Program-made: the position numbers and the translations under genes
DNA from: G963665495 sp963677785
GTDB lineage: Bacteria; Desulfobacterota; Desulfovibrionia; Desulfovibrionales; Desulfovibrionaceae
Direction of reading: 5' to 3'
DNA length: 64,000 nucleotides
NCBI GenBank assembly: GCA_963677785.2
Contig: CAXXDH010000003.1
Coordinates: 124,001 to 188,000, forward strand
In this document: piece after piece, positions 36,003 through 44,844 of the stretch
Numbering within the stretch: position 1 is the stretch's first letter
Layout of the letters: every line of letters starts with the position of its first letter
Notes under the pieces: generated by a model
Told to the model about the DNA's origin: nothing
Database searches by the model: none
The model's input: the letters and a program-made list of their open reading frames with translations, nothing else

Positions 36003-36191
36003 TTACGAATTGCCGTCTCCGGCGCATTCGAGCAGCCCGTCAACACGTTGGGCCAGCTCCTCCAGCTCCTGGGCGACCACATCAAGATCGTCGGTATTGA
36101 GATTTTCCGGTTCGGTATTGAGAAAAAAATCCGCTCGCTTGCGCAAGGCAAGACAAATGGCGGCGATTTCTCTGATACGATGTTCGTCCAT
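36003..36191 (-). CDS. Small hypothetical protein
   Basis: 62 residues from ATG 36191, with AGAGGA upstream. Charged and helical (EHRIREIAAICLALRKRADFFL, DVVAQELEELAQRVDGLLE). Convergent to dsbD. No family recognised; length and composition look coding. Confidence 0.55.
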   Translation of the reverse strand: MDEHRIREIAAICLALRKRADFFLNTEPENLNTDDLDVVAQELEELAQRVDGLLECAGDGNS

Positions 36192-36365
36192 AAGGATATT
36201 GTCCTCTCTGCAAAAGGGTTTTCCCAATAATGCTTAAACTTACTATGCCCTTAATCAGGCGGCTTGGCAAACGGTTCAAAGCAGCCCAAAAATTGTATTA
36301 TAGTTCGAAATTGTTTGATTTTTTGGATAATCTCATAAAGTTGGAACAAAAATCCAACCCAAGGC

Positions 36366-36394
36366 TTGACACCTGGATACGATAGAGATAGAGT
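36366..36394 (+). promoter_or_regulatory. Candidate promoter of the rplU-rpmA operon
   Basis: TTGACA (36366-36371), a 17-base spacer and TAGAGT (36389-36394), 30 bp before the rplU start. The -35 is perfect; the -10 is only fair. Confidence 0.5.
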
Positions 36395-36423
36395 CACCCT
36401 TCTTTGATTCCGGAGGTGGAAGA

Positions 36424-36732
36424 ATGTATGCTATAGTTGAAAGCGGCGGCAAGCAATTCCGTGTGGAAGAAGGAAGCGAAATCAAAGTCGACCTTCTTGC
36501 TGCCGAACCAGGAAGCGAATTGGAAATAGACAAGGTCCTGCTGATTGGCGGCGAGGATACGCAAGTTGGTGCACCTTACGTTGAAAACGCCAAGGTGACC
36601 TGTGAAGTGGTCGAACATGGCCGCGGACAGAAAATTCTTGTTTTCAAGAAATGGCGCCGCAATGACTCCCGCAAGTCCCGTGGGCACCGTCAGGACTATA
36701 CGTTATTGAAGGTAAAGGCCATCGCGTCCTAA
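36424..36732 (+). CDS. rplU: 50S ribosomal protein L21
   Basis: 102 residues, the usual length. Begins MYAIVESGGKQFRVEEG and carries the family end RKSRGHRQDYTLLKVKAI. GGAGG lies eight bases before the ATG. It binds 23S rRNA. First gene of the conserved rplU-rpmA-obg order, here with one extra gene between rpmA and obg. Confidence 0.98.
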   Translation: MYAIVESGGKQFRVEEGSEIKVDLLAAEPGSELEIDKVLLIGGEDTQVGAPYVENAKVTCEVVEHGRGQKILVFKKWRRNDSRKSRGHRQDYTLLKVKAIAS

Positions 36733-36759
36733 TTCGCGAGGTCGAGGAGAAAAGCGAGC

Positions 36760-37029
36760 ATGGCACATAAGAAAGCGGGCGGTAGCTCAAGAAACGGTCG
36801 CGACAGTGCCGGACAACGGCGCGGCGTCAAGCGCTTCGGCGGAGAACAGGTCCGTGCGGGTAATATCCTGGTCCGGCAACTCGGCACAAAATGGCATGCC
36901 GGTGAAAATGTCGGCATTGGTAAAGACTGGACTCTTTTCGCCTTGATTGACGGCGAAGTAAAGTTCGAGCGTTATTACCGCCATAAGAAAGCCAAAGTCC
37001 GGGTCTGCGTAGTTCCTGCATCTGCTTAG
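36760..37029 (+). CDS. rpmA: 50S ribosomal protein L27
   Basis: 89 residues. MAHKKAGGSSRNGRDSAGQR at the N terminus reaches the peptidyl-transferase centre in this family; GNILVRQLGTKWHAGENVGIGKDWTLFAL follows. No N-terminal processing extension of the Firmicutes type. Followed by an intrinsic terminator. Confidence 0.98.
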   Translation: MAHKKAGGSSRNGRDSAGQRRGVKRFGGEQVRAGNILVRQLGTKWHAGENVGIGKDWTLFALIDGEVKFERYYRHKKAKVRVCVVPASA

Positions 37030-37071
37030 CGTTTTTTGCGCAGCACATGCTTTGGACAGATTTTTCAATCA

Positions 37072-37109
37072 AAGGGCGCTTCCTGACATGCAGGGAAGCG
37101 TCCTTTTTG
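37072..37109 (+). terminator. Rho-independent terminator after rpmA
   Basis: Stem AGG-CGCTTCC with GGAAGCG-CCT around TGACATGCAG (one G:T pair), followed by TTTTTG. It partly insulates the ribosomal genes from those downstream, and the next ribosome site begins just after it. Confidence 0.75.
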
Positions 37110-37126
37110 TATTGGAGGCAAAAATC

Positions 37127-37753
37127 ATGACCCGTCTTCTGCGCCTCGTCTGCTGCTGGCTCATTCTGGGATCCATTCTGCTGCCTGCCGTCCCCGGCCA
37201 TTGCAATGCCAGGGAAGATTCGGCCCGAAAATCCCTGATGGACAGCCTTCATAAACAAGCAAAATTCCTACTTGAAACGTCGATTATCGGCTATACTCAA
37301 ATCCGGCACACCCCTTCCGGGGCTCTCTTCTATATCACCGACCTGACGGGCAACTCCTACTTCCTTTTTCCTTCTTCGGCCATTTCTTCGAAATTACAAA
37401 AAATGCTGCTCGAATCCTACAAAGAAGGAAAATTCATCAAGTTGAACGGACTGATGGTCACGTGGGACGACCACCCGCAGCCGGGAAAAAAGGCAAAAGA
37501 GTCGGGCTTTTTTGTCGACTCCGCTACAACGTACGCCTGGGCTGACCCTATCTATGCGCAAATGCGGACTGAGATCGAACAGGAAAAAAGAGAACAGCAG
37601 AAAAAAAAGCTGCAGGCCAAAAAGAAAGCCGAACAAAGAAAAAACGACCCGGCCCACATCAGAGAACTTAATGAAAAAGCAGCAAAACTGAAAAAACAAC
37701 GCGAACAAGGCAAAGCGCCTCAGGGCGCTCCGCCTCGGCCTCCTAAACAGTGA
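37127..37753 (+). CDS. Secreted hypothetical protein with charged C-terminal coiled coil
   Basis: 208 residues from ATG 37127 (GGAGG upstream). Signal peptide to about residue 27 (VPGHCNA). A small beta-rich domain (SGALFYITDLTGNSYFLFPSSA, FIKLNGLMVTW, GFFVDSATTYAWADP) resembles an OB or similar fold. It ends in a Lys/Glu/Gln-rich helix (EIEQEKREQQKKKLQAKKKA) and a Pro tail. Family not recognised. Periplasmic role unknown. Sits between rpmA and obg. Confidence 0.75.
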   Translation: MTRLLRLVCCWLILGSILLPAVPGHCNAREDSARKSLMDSLHKQAKFLLETSIIGYTQIRHTPSGALFYITDLTGNSYFLFPSSAISSKLQKMLLESYKEGKFIKLNGLMVTWDDHPQPGKKAKESGFFVDSATTYAWADPIYAQMRTEIEQEKREQQKKKLQAKKKAEQRKNDPAHIRELNEKAAKLKKQREQGKAPQGAPPRPPKQ

Positions 37754-37795
37754 ACCGGTGCATCAGGACGCGGGAACTCTCCCGTGGATGGTGCG

Positions 37796-37981
37796 TCAAA
37801 ACTCGGCAGGATGCGGAATCTCTTCAGATCTCAGATTGTTTTCCTGAGTTGCCTTTTGCGAAAGGTCGGGATCAATCAGCGTATCAAGACGCAATTCGCC
37901 TTCTGGCCGCATGGAAAACCAATTTTCCTGCCTTTGGGATAAATGTCGTCTGCTTCTGGCTAGTGAACGGGAAACCGGCAT
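37796..37981 (-). CDS. Small hypothetical protein with strong ribosome site
   Basis: 61 residues from ATG 37981, preceded by AAGGAG at good spacing. Basic N terminus (MPVSRSLARSRRHLSQRQ), then FSMRPEGELRLDTLIDPDLSQ. No family known. The ribosome site is the main support; the plus-strand frame over the same bases has none. Confidence 0.5.
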   Translation of the reverse strand: MPVSRSLARSRRHLSQRQENWFSMRPEGELRLDTLIDPDLSQKATQENNLRSEEIPHPAEF

Positions 37982-38182
37982 ATGCACTCCTTTCCGATTG
38001 ATGAATTTTACTAGAGTCAGATTATAGTTTAGCATATTGGCAAATAAAAACAAGAGTCTTTATGCAGATGTCATTTTTCAGGCAATCTTTTCGACAAATG
38101 ACTTAGCTTTGAAACAAAGTTTGCCGCGACAGTAACAATCAGCAATTGCGATAATCCAGTATTATTGTATTTAGGCAAAGCA

Positions 38183-39424
38183 ATGCGTTTTGTAGATAGA
38201 GCAGAAATCACAATTAGATCCGGACATGGCGGAAACGGATGCGTCTCCTTCCGCCGCGAAAAATTCATTCCCAAAGGCGGCCCGGACGGCGGAGACGGCG
38301 GCAAAGGGGGCAACGTCTACTTTCGTGCCAACCCCAGCCTCCTGACTCTGTACGACCTGCGCCTGCAGCGCCATTACCGTGCGCCAAACGGCCAGCCCGG
38401 CCAGGGCAAGCAGAAGTACGGACGCAAAGGCGAAGACCTGTACATTGATGTCCCAGTGGGTACGCTGGTCTACCAACTGTTGGAGGACCCGCAGCAGCAG
38501 GAAGACGAGGAAGACACTCCCGATCTCAACCGTACGGGCACGGGTGAAGGCGTACTGGTCACCGGCCAGGGCGGCGCTATGTACTATGAGGTGACGGAGG
38601 ATCCGGACGAAGAAAGCGAGCCTGGCGATTATGTAAACGACCATACGGACGACGGGCAAGACGGCGAACAGCAAGCCGCCCCGGAGGAAGACCGCTGGGA
38701 ACTCGTGGCGGACATTGTCCGGCCGGACCAGGTCGAACTGATCGCCAAAGGTGGACGCGGCGGAAAAGGCAACACCCATTTCAAATCCGCCACCATGCGT
38801 ACGCCTCGTTTCGCCCAGCCGGGAGAACCGGCTGAAGAAAAACGTTTGCGGCTGGAGTTGAAAATTCTCGCCGATGGGGGCCTCGTCGGCCTGCCCAACG
38901 CGGGGAAATCCACGCTTTTGTCCGCTATTTCAGCTGCCAAACCCAAAATAGCCCCCTACCCGTTCACGACAACTTCCCCCAACCTCGGGGTGGTCATCAA
39001 TGACTTCGGCGATCATCTGGTTCTGGCGGATATTCCCGGGCTCATTGAAGGGGCGCACCAGGGGCGCGGCCTGGGCATGCGTTTCCTGCGCCATGTGGAG
39101 CGCAACCGCTTTCTGGTTCATATGGCCAGCGCCGAGGAACTCTACGAAGACGACCCCTGGTCGTTATTTCAACTTGTGCAGGAGGAAATGAACGCTTACA
39201 GTCCGCTTCTGGCCCAGAAACCGCAAATTCTGGTGGTCAATAAGATTGATTTATTATCGGAAGAAGCGTTACAAAGCCTGCGGACCCGCACTGCTGAGGC
39301 AGCATTTCCCGTCTTTTTCATTTCCGCCTTGACCGGTGCCGGGCTGGATGCACTCGTAGCCGCGCTTTGGAATCTGCACGAACAGACCCGCGAGCAGGAC
39401 AGCAATACGGACGAATCGAAGTGA
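38183..39424 (+). CDS. obg: GTPase Obg/CgtA with acidic insertion in the Obg domain
   Basis: 413 residues from ATG 38183. The Gly-rich Obg domain begins FVDRAEITIRSGHGGNGCVSFRREKFIPKGGPDGGDGG. Walker A GLPNAGKST, switch region PFTTTSPNLGVV, G3 DIPGLIEGAHQGRGLG and G4 NKIDL form the GTPase domain. It supports late 50S assembly and stress control. Between PVGTLVY and AKGGRGGKGN there are about 70 extra, very acidic residues (EDPQQQEDEE, DPDEESEPGDY, DDGQDGEQQ) where most Obg proteins have a short loop. No C-terminal OCT domain. Confidence 0.95.
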   Translation: MRFVDRAEITIRSGHGGNGCVSFRREKFIPKGGPDGGDGGKGGNVYFRANPSLLTLYDLRLQRHYRAPNGQPGQGKQKYGRKGEDLYIDVPVGTLVYQLLEDPQQQEDEEDTPDLNRTGTGEGVLVTGQGGAMYYEVTEDPDEESEPGDYVNDHTDDGQDGEQQAAPEEDRWELVADIVRPDQVELIAKGGRGGKGNTHFKSATMRTPRFAQPGEPAEEKRLRLELKILADGGLVGLPNAGKSTLLSAISAAKPKIAPYPFTTTSPNLGVVINDFGDHLVLADIPGLIEGAHQGRGLGMRFLRHVERNRFLVHMASAEELYEDDPWSLFQLVQEEMNAYSPLLAQKPQILVVNKIDLLSEEALQSLRTRTAEAAFPVFFISALTGAGLDALVAALWNLHEQTREQDSNTDESK

Positions 39425-39426
39425 CA

Positions 39427-40587
39427 ATGCTTCATTATATAGAATACGACCAGCGCCAACGTTCGGAAATACTCGCCGAAGTCAGCCGGGTTGTGGTCAA
39501 GGTGGGCAGCGCGGTACTTACCTCGCAGGAAGGCCTGCGTACGGAAATCATCGCAAGCCTGGCGGAACAGATCGCCTTCTTGCGATCCAAAGGCATCAAG
39601 GTGGTTCTGGTTTCGTCCGGAGCCGTCGCCGCCGGGCGGGCTGTTTTGAACAACTCCGAGACCCTGGAGATCAAAGGCGTGCCGGACAGGCAGGCCGCGG
39701 CAGCCATCGGGCAAAGCCGCCTGATGCGTTCCTATGAAAAAGCCTTCGAACCCTATAAAACTGTTACGGCGCAGCTTCTCCTTACCAAGGACGATTTTCA
39801 GAGCCAGCGCCGGTATCTGAATGCCAGCAACACCTTCAGCAAACTTTTTTCCTGGAACGTACTTCCGATTGTCAATGAAAACGACACGGTCGTGGTCAAA
39901 GAACTTGAATTCGGCGACAACGATTCGCTGTCGGTTCTGCTGCTGAACATGGTGGAAGCGGATCTGTTCATCAACCTCACCTCGGCCAAAGGGTTGTGCT
40001 CCGGCAATCCGGATCTCGACCCCGAAGCCCGGATCATAGACTGCGTTGAAGATGTTGAAGTGATGAACCTAAAAGCCCTATGCGGCGGGAAGACCACCGT
40101 GGGGTCGGGCGGCATGTATTCCAAAATGCTTGCCGCGAGAAGGGCCGCGCAACTCAGCGTGCCCACGCTGGTGCTCAGCGGGAAAGAACCGGGCGCCATA
40201 ATCAAAACCTTCAACGGAGAAATGCTTGGAACATGGATCCGCGCCAGAGACAAAGGCATTCCCCGCCGGAAGTTCAGCCTTGCCTACAATACGCAGCCCA
40301 GAGGCGTCGTCAGCATAGACGCCGGGGCGGTCAGCGCGCTCCTGCACCATGGCAAAAGCCTGCTGGCAGTGGGCGTCACCAAAGTGGAAGGCAATTTCGA
40401 CCGGGGGGCTCTCGTACGCGTTACGGATCCTGAAGGAATCGTTATCGCCGTGGGGCGTTCCAATTACAAATCTTCGGATTTACGGCGTATCGCAGGGAAA
40501 AAATGCCGTGATATCGAATCAATTCTCGGCTTTAACCACCAGGAAGCCATCCACCGGGACAACATGCTCCTTGATGCGGTAGTGTAG
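39427..40587 (+). CDS. proB: Glutamate 5-kinase ProB
   Basis: 386 residues from ATG 39427, two bases after the obg stop. Kinase domain: RVVVKVGSAVLTS, VVLVSSGAVAAGRAVL, NASNTFSKLFSWNVLPIVNENDTV, TVGSGGMYSKMLAARRA. A C-terminal PUA domain follows (RGVVSIDAGAVSALLHHGKSLLAVGVTKVEG). It phosphorylates glutamate for proline synthesis; proA is not adjacent. Confidence 0.96.
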   Translation: MLHYIEYDQRQRSEILAEVSRVVVKVGSAVLTSQEGLRTEIIASLAEQIAFLRSKGIKVVLVSSGAVAAGRAVLNNSETLEIKGVPDRQAAAAIGQSRLMRSYEKAFEPYKTVTAQLLLTKDDFQSQRRYLNASNTFSKLFSWNVLPIVNENDTVVVKELEFGDNDSLSVLLLNMVEADLFINLTSAKGLCSGNPDLDPEARIIDCVEDVEVMNLKALCGGKTTVGSGGMYSKMLAARRAAQLSVPTLVLSGKEPGAIIKTFNGEMLGTWIRARDKGIPRRKFSLAYNTQPRGVVSIDAGAVSALLHHGKSLLAVGVTKVEGNFDRGALVRVTDPEGIVIAVGRSNYKSSDLRRIAGKKCRDIESILGFNHQEAIHRDNMLLDAVV

Positions 40588-40624
40588 CTTTTTTTACATC
40601 TTTAAATACTTCAAGATCGGATTC

Positions 40625-41578
40625 ATGGGAAAACTACTCAAGAACGTACTTCAGATCGGATTGGTCGCGGGCTGCTTTGTCTACGTATTTTGGGACATTG
40701 ACTTTAGTAAATTTCTTGTTTCGTTCAAGGAATTCGGTGTCACCACCATCCTCGGCGCGTTGGTTTACAGCATTGTCCCCTATTTGATCCTGGGACTGCG
40801 ATTCAATTTCCTCACCCATTACGAAGCCGGCTTCCTTACTTCTCTCAAGGCAAGTGTTTTTTGTCTGGGCATCAACAACATTTTTCCTGCCAAACTGGGA
40901 GAAGTCGCCAAAGCCTTTTACCTGCGCCGCAAGACAGGCATTTCCATCGGCAAAGGATTGGGCATGGTCTTCTGGGAACGTTTCGCCGACTTGAATGTCC
41001 TGCTTTTCCTGGGCATCATCAGTGCGCTGCTGATGAAGGTCACCACCGCTCTTGTGCCTCTGGCCGTGGTCGTGGGCGGAATCTGGTGCTTTATTATTTT
41101 GTTCCGACTCTACCCCGCTTCAGCGGATTTCTGCATTAAACTTGTTCCCACCCAGCGCCTCAAACTCCTTTTCAGCGAGGTGATGCAGCAACTGCAGGGC
41201 AGAATGAGCACGGGCTTTTTTTTCTGGCTCACCCTGTACTCCGCGCTTTTCTGGCTCGCCAACCTCAGCGTGTCCGCCGTCGTGTTGTACTGGGTCGGCG
41301 AACTGAGTCTGACATTTCCCCAAATGCTGACCGTCTTCGTTGTCGTCACCCTGGGGTTTGCCGCGCCCTCGGGCCCAGGAGCCATAGGCGTAGTGGAAGC
41401 CGCGTTCAAGTTTACGCTGGCCACGTTGTTCAAGGTTCCCGTGGAGCAGGCTCTGGCCATAGCCCTGGTGTTTCGCTTCATCAGCTTCGTCCCCCCCACG
41501 CTTGCGGCCTTGTACGTGCTGGCGGAATCCGGCTTGAGCATGAAGGGCATCAGAGAACGGAACGAGGAGGAGTTGTAA
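40625..41578 (+). CDS. Flippase-like integral membrane protein (LPG-synthase TM family)
   Basis: 317 residues with about eight membrane helices. Motifs VFCLGINNIFPAKLGEVAKAFYLRRKTGIS and VTLGFAAPSGPGAIGVVEAAF fit the AglD/MprF-type TM family (UPF0104). These proteins are thought to move lipid-linked molecules. No soluble aminoacyl-transferase domain. Substrate unknown; the genes around it do not help. Confidence 0.85.
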   Translation: MGKLLKNVLQIGLVAGCFVYVFWDIDFSKFLVSFKEFGVTTILGALVYSIVPYLILGLRFNFLTHYEAGFLTSLKASVFCLGINNIFPAKLGEVAKAFYLRRKTGISIGKGLGMVFWERFADLNVLLFLGIISALLMKVTTALVPLAVVVGGIWCFIILFRLYPASADFCIKLVPTQRLKLLFSEVMQQLQGRMSTGFFFWLTLYSALFWLANLSVSAVVLYWVGELSLTFPQMLTVFVVVTLGFAAPSGPGAIGVVEAAFKFTLATLFKVPVEQALAIALVFRFISFVPPTLAALYVLAESGLSMKGIRERNEEEL

Positions 41579-41635
41579 CCTTGCCGCACCTGGAGCTTCC
41601 GAGTATACTTGAAAGCTTGTCTGGAGGATAATCAC

Positions 41636-42454
41636 ATGACCGATACCCAAAAAAATATTCTGACCATTGCTGGCTCCGACTCTGGCGGCGGCGCAGGCAT
41701 CCAGGCGGATCTGAAAACCATGGCCGCGCTCGGCGCCTACGGCATGAGCGTGATCACGGCGCTCACGGCGCAAAACGGACTGGGTGTCAGGGCCATCCAT
41801 GCGCCAGAACCGGATTTCGTGCTGGCGCAGCTCGACGCGGTGCTGGAAGGCTTTCCCGTTGCCGCGGCAAAAAGCGGCATGCTCTTTTCCGCCGCCATCA
41901 TTGAAACTCTGGCCGGGCGGCTGGCTCAAAAAAAATTTCCCCTGGTTGTGGATCCGGTGGCGGTGAGCCAAAGCGGCCACCCGTTGCTCCAGGACGACGC
42001 CGTGGACGCATTGCGTACGCGGATGCTGCCTTTGGCCGATCTGCTGACGCCCAATCTTCCTGAAGCAGAACTTTTTTCAGGCAAATCCATTTCCGGCCCT
42101 GCGGACATTCCTGGAGTCCTGGAGAGCCTTCTGCAACTCGGCCCAAAAGCCGTTCTCCTCAAAGGCGGCCATTTTCCCGAACAGCAGGACGACCCCGAAC
42201 TCGTTGTCGACTGGCTCGGCCTCCCCGGCCGGCCTCCCCTGCGCCTGGAGCAACGGCGCATACGTACGGATCATACACACGGAACGGGCTGCACCTTGTC
42301 CGCTGCCATCGCCACAGGGCTCGGACAGGGTATGGATCTCGTAGAGGCGGTACGCCGCGCGCAGGTTTATCTGCACAAGGCGTTGGAACATGGATTCGCC
42401 CCCGGCAAAGGATTCGGTCCGCCGGACCATATGGCCTGGGTGTTCAACAAATAA
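41636..42454 (+). CDS. thiD: Hydroxymethylpyrimidine / phosphomethylpyrimidine kinase ThiD
   Basis: 272 residues from ATG 41636 (GGAGG upstream). Ribokinase fold: LTIAGSDSGGGAGIQADLKTM, ALGAYGMSVITALTAQN, LLTPNLPEAELFSG and the ATP-site TDHTHGTGCTLSAAIA. It phosphorylates HMP to HMP-PP for thiamine. No other thi gene and no TPP riboswitch is seen upstream. Confidence 0.95.
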   Translation: MTDTQKNILTIAGSDSGGGAGIQADLKTMAALGAYGMSVITALTAQNGLGVRAIHAPEPDFVLAQLDAVLEGFPVAAAKSGMLFSAAIIETLAGRLAQKKFPLVVDPVAVSQSGHPLLQDDAVDALRTRMLPLADLLTPNLPEAELFSGKSISGPADIPGVLESLLQLGPKAVLLKGGHFPEQQDDPELVVDWLGLPGRPPLRLEQRRIRTDHTHGTGCTLSAAIATGLGQGMDLVEAVRRAQVYLHKALEHGFAPGKGFGPPDHMAWVFNK

Positions 42455-42531
42455 CCTCGTGAGGTGCGTAGATGGCTGCAGCGAGACCGGCTTACATCCT
42501 GTCCTCTTTTCAGCTGCCGGACTGAACGTCT

Positions 42532-43410
42532 ATGCCCCGAAGCCTTGCGCCCTACATCATAGTTCTGGCCTGCAGCCTGGCGTATTGGCTACTTTTCCAA
42601 TTAGTATACGAAAAACACTACCGGCGGCTCCCTTTGGGCGCTGCTCTGCTCTCCTTCTTCCTGGCCGGATGCGGCAGCTGGCTGCTCGCTTCGGTCGGTA
42701 ATTCCGTTTTCCTGGGCATGGCCGGGATCTCTTATCTTGATCCAACAGCACCGCTTTCGGTCATCGGATGGGGTAGCCTGATTATCAGCGCGGATGAGGA
42801 GCTGGTCAAATTCGTGCTGGTTCTGTTCATCGCCCGGATGTCGGGCTGGTTCAAGCACCCGCCTGTGGCGCTGGTGTTTGCCGCGGCAGCCGCCCTGGGG
42901 TTCGCCACCATGGAAAATCTGAACTACGCGCCCCAGGCGGGCAATGCGGGCGCTGCCTTGCGGGCGGTCACGGCCACTCCCCTTCATCTGGGAACCGCGG
43001 CGATCTGGAGCCTTGGGCTGGCAAAGGGCCGGTTTCTTGCCCAGGAAGCCTATTGCAAAGCGTCCTTTCGCTACCTTCTGGCTGCGGTCGGTGTCCATGC
43101 CGCGTACAATTTCGGCTGCATGGCCCTGGCGCAGAACGCGCCCGGGCTCGGCATTGCTTTTGCCGTCTGCTACGGACTGGCCATGCTGATGGTTGTCTGG
43201 TACGGCCTGCAGCGTTTGCTGGCCATGCATGAACTGCGCGTGCAGCGCGTACGGGGCGAACGCTGCCCCAGATGCGGAAAGGAACCCGAAACGCGCCACA
43301 GCCATTGCTCCCACTGCGGCGCGCCTCTGGGCATTGGCTTCGGATTGATTATACGGCCTTCGGCTCCCCGTAATGCTCGCGGAACCGGGTCCAGAACTGG
43401 TCAAGCGTAA
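42532..43410 (+). CDS. PrsW-family membrane protease with C-terminal zinc ribbon
   Basis: 292 residues, about eight membrane helices. PrsW active-site pattern: SADEELVKF (adjacent Glu pair), AAALGFATMENLNYA, TATPLHLGTAAIW and GVHAAYNF. The C terminus adds a zinc ribbon (CPRCGKEPETRHSHCSHCG) not found in classic PrsW. Known PrsW of Bacillus cleaves an anti-sigma factor in the membrane. The last 62 bp overlap the end of the convergent pfkB gene, an unusual arrangement. Weak ribosome site. Confidence 0.82.
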   Translation: MPRSLAPYIIVLACSLAYWLLFQLVYEKHYRRLPLGAALLSFFLAGCGSWLLASVGNSVFLGMAGISYLDPTAPLSVIGWGSLIISADEELVKFVLVLFIARMSGWFKHPPVALVFAAAAALGFATMENLNYAPQAGNAGAALRAVTATPLHLGTAAIWSLGLAKGRFLAQEAYCKASFRYLLAAVGVHAAYNFGCMALAQNAPGLGIAFAVCYGLAMLMVVWYGLQRLLAMHELRVQRVRGERCPRCGKEPETRHSHCSHCGAPLGIGFGLIIRPSAPRNARGTGSRTGQA

Positions 43411-44308
43411 AACTGTGTTCCTGCGGGCCCGTGGTTTCCTCGGTGCCGAATTTTTCCACGCAATAGCTCGCGCAGGTGGCTCCCATGCGGCAACAATCGT
43501 CCAGCGGACGCTTTTCAATGAGCCCTTTGAGCAGTCCGGCCCGAAAAGCGTCACCCGCGCCCGTGGGATCGATAACCCTGGAAACAGACACGGCTTCAAT
43601 GGTCTGCGTACGATCAAATTCGCACAGCAGCGAACCCTTTTCTCCCAACGTGGTGATGATTCCCCCCGTACGCTCCAAAAGCTGCGCCTTGGTCATGCCG
43701 GTCTTCTGCATGATCATTTCCAGCTCGTAGTCATTGGTCACCAGCAACGCGGCACCGGTCAGGGCGGCGAGCATCTGCTCGGGGCTCAATGCCGGAATCT
43801 GCTGGCCCGGATCAAAAATATACGGGATGTTCAGCTCTTTGTAAGTCTTCGGGTAGCCAACCATGTCATCGATGTTGCCGGGCGAGACTATGCCGTAACT
43901 GCCGCCGATGTTGCTGCGGTCAATGGGCTTGGCGCAGGAAAATTTCATGGCGCCCGGATTGAATCCCGTGATCTGGTTGTTTTCCTGATCATTCATAATA
44001 TACGCGCCGCCGGTCAGTTCACCGTCAATGGGCTGAATGCCGTCCAGAGGCAGCTCGAACTTGCGCAACCATTTTTCATAGTTGGAGAAATCTCTTCCGG
44101 CAGTGGCCAGAATGTGCGGATGTTCCTCCAGCAACGCGAGATTATAGGCGATATTTCCAGCCGTACCGCCGAATTTTTCGGCAACGCCGTCCACCACGAG
44201 AGAAATATTGATCATATGGACTTTGTCGGGAAGGATATGATCGGAAAACTTTCCAGGGAAATTCATGATGCGATCATAAGCAAGTGAGCCGGAAATGTAG
44301 ATGCGCAT
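43349..44308 (-). CDS. PfkB-family carbohydrate/adenosine-type kinase
   Basis: 319 residues from ATG 44308 (GAGGAG upstream). PfkB signatures: FGGTAGNIAYNLALLEEHPHI at the N terminus and VIDPTGAGDAFRAGLLKGL near the C terminus (catalytic Asp of GAGD). The pattern resembles bacterial adenosine/nucleoside kinases; substrate not proven. Followed convergently by prsW; the cutA gene is 13 bp upstream, so the two may be one operon. Confidence 0.9.
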   Translation of the reverse strand: MRIYISGSLAYDRIMNFPGKFSDHILPDKVHMINISLVVDGVAEKFGGTAGNIAYNLALLEEHPHILATAGRDFSNYEKWLRKFELPLDGIQPIDGELTGGAYIMNDQENNQITGFNPGAMKFSCAKPIDRSNIGGSYGIVSPGNIDDMVGYPKTYKELNIPYIFDPGQQIPALSPEQMLAALTGAALLVTNDYELEMIMQKTGMTKAQLLERTGGIITTLGEKGSLLCEFDRTQTIEAVSVSRVIDPTGAGDAFRAGLLKGLIEKRPLDDCCRMGATCASYCVEKFGTEETTGPQEHSFTLDQFWTRFREHYGEPKAV

Positions 44309-44321
44309 TGTTGCTCCTCGG

Positions 44322-44648
44322 TTAAGGTTCATCGGATCCTGCGACGTCCTGGATCCAGGATAAAAACGCCGGATTACCCCCGGCAAGTCTGACGGCCACC
44401 ACGCAGGGGACATCATAACTGTGAAGTCTGTTAACTGTTTCTGTCAAATTATCAAGGCAAGCATGAGTTGTCTTGGCAAGCATCACGATTTCAGATTCCT
44501 TTTGCACGGTTCCATCCCACCAGAAAAGGGAATCACAGCCGCCCAGAATATTGACGCAAGCCGCCAGTTTCTTTTCCACCAGTACTGTTGCGATCCGCTC
44601 GGCTTCTTCCCTGTCCTTCGTGGTCATATACACAAGATAACTTTCCAT
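44322..44648 (-). CDS. cutA: CutA divalent-cation tolerance protein
   Basis: 108 residues from ATG 44648 (GGAGG upstream). Conserved pattern VYMTTKDREEAERIATVLVEKKLAACVNIL, WWDGTVQKESEIVMLAKTT, and LHSYDVPCVVAVRLAGGNPAFLSWI. Forms trimers related to PII. Linked in E. coli to copper tolerance; the role here is uncertain. Confidence 0.95.
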   Translation of the reverse strand: MESYLVYMTTKDREEAERIATVLVEKKLAACVNILGGCDSLFWWDGTVQKESEIVMLAKTTHACLDNLTETVNRLHSYDVPCVVAVRLAGGNPAFLSWIQDVAGSDEP

Positions 44649-44844
44649 GCGACACCTCCTGCGTCCGCGTTGCTCAGGCCCTGACGCCCGTACTGCCTGT
44701 TTTACCGGACGCACTGTATCCAAAAACATGCTGCTTGTCTCGTTGCCGGAGCGTTGGGCGCTTTGTTCAAACAACTGCCTGCCGACATTGACGCAGCAAA
44801 GCCGCGCAGGTACGTTGCGGCATCTTATTCCAGGAAACGTACGT

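Noticed and set aside
41579..41635. TPP riboswitch before thiD
   Set aside because: The gap is 57 bp and shows no conserved TPP core.
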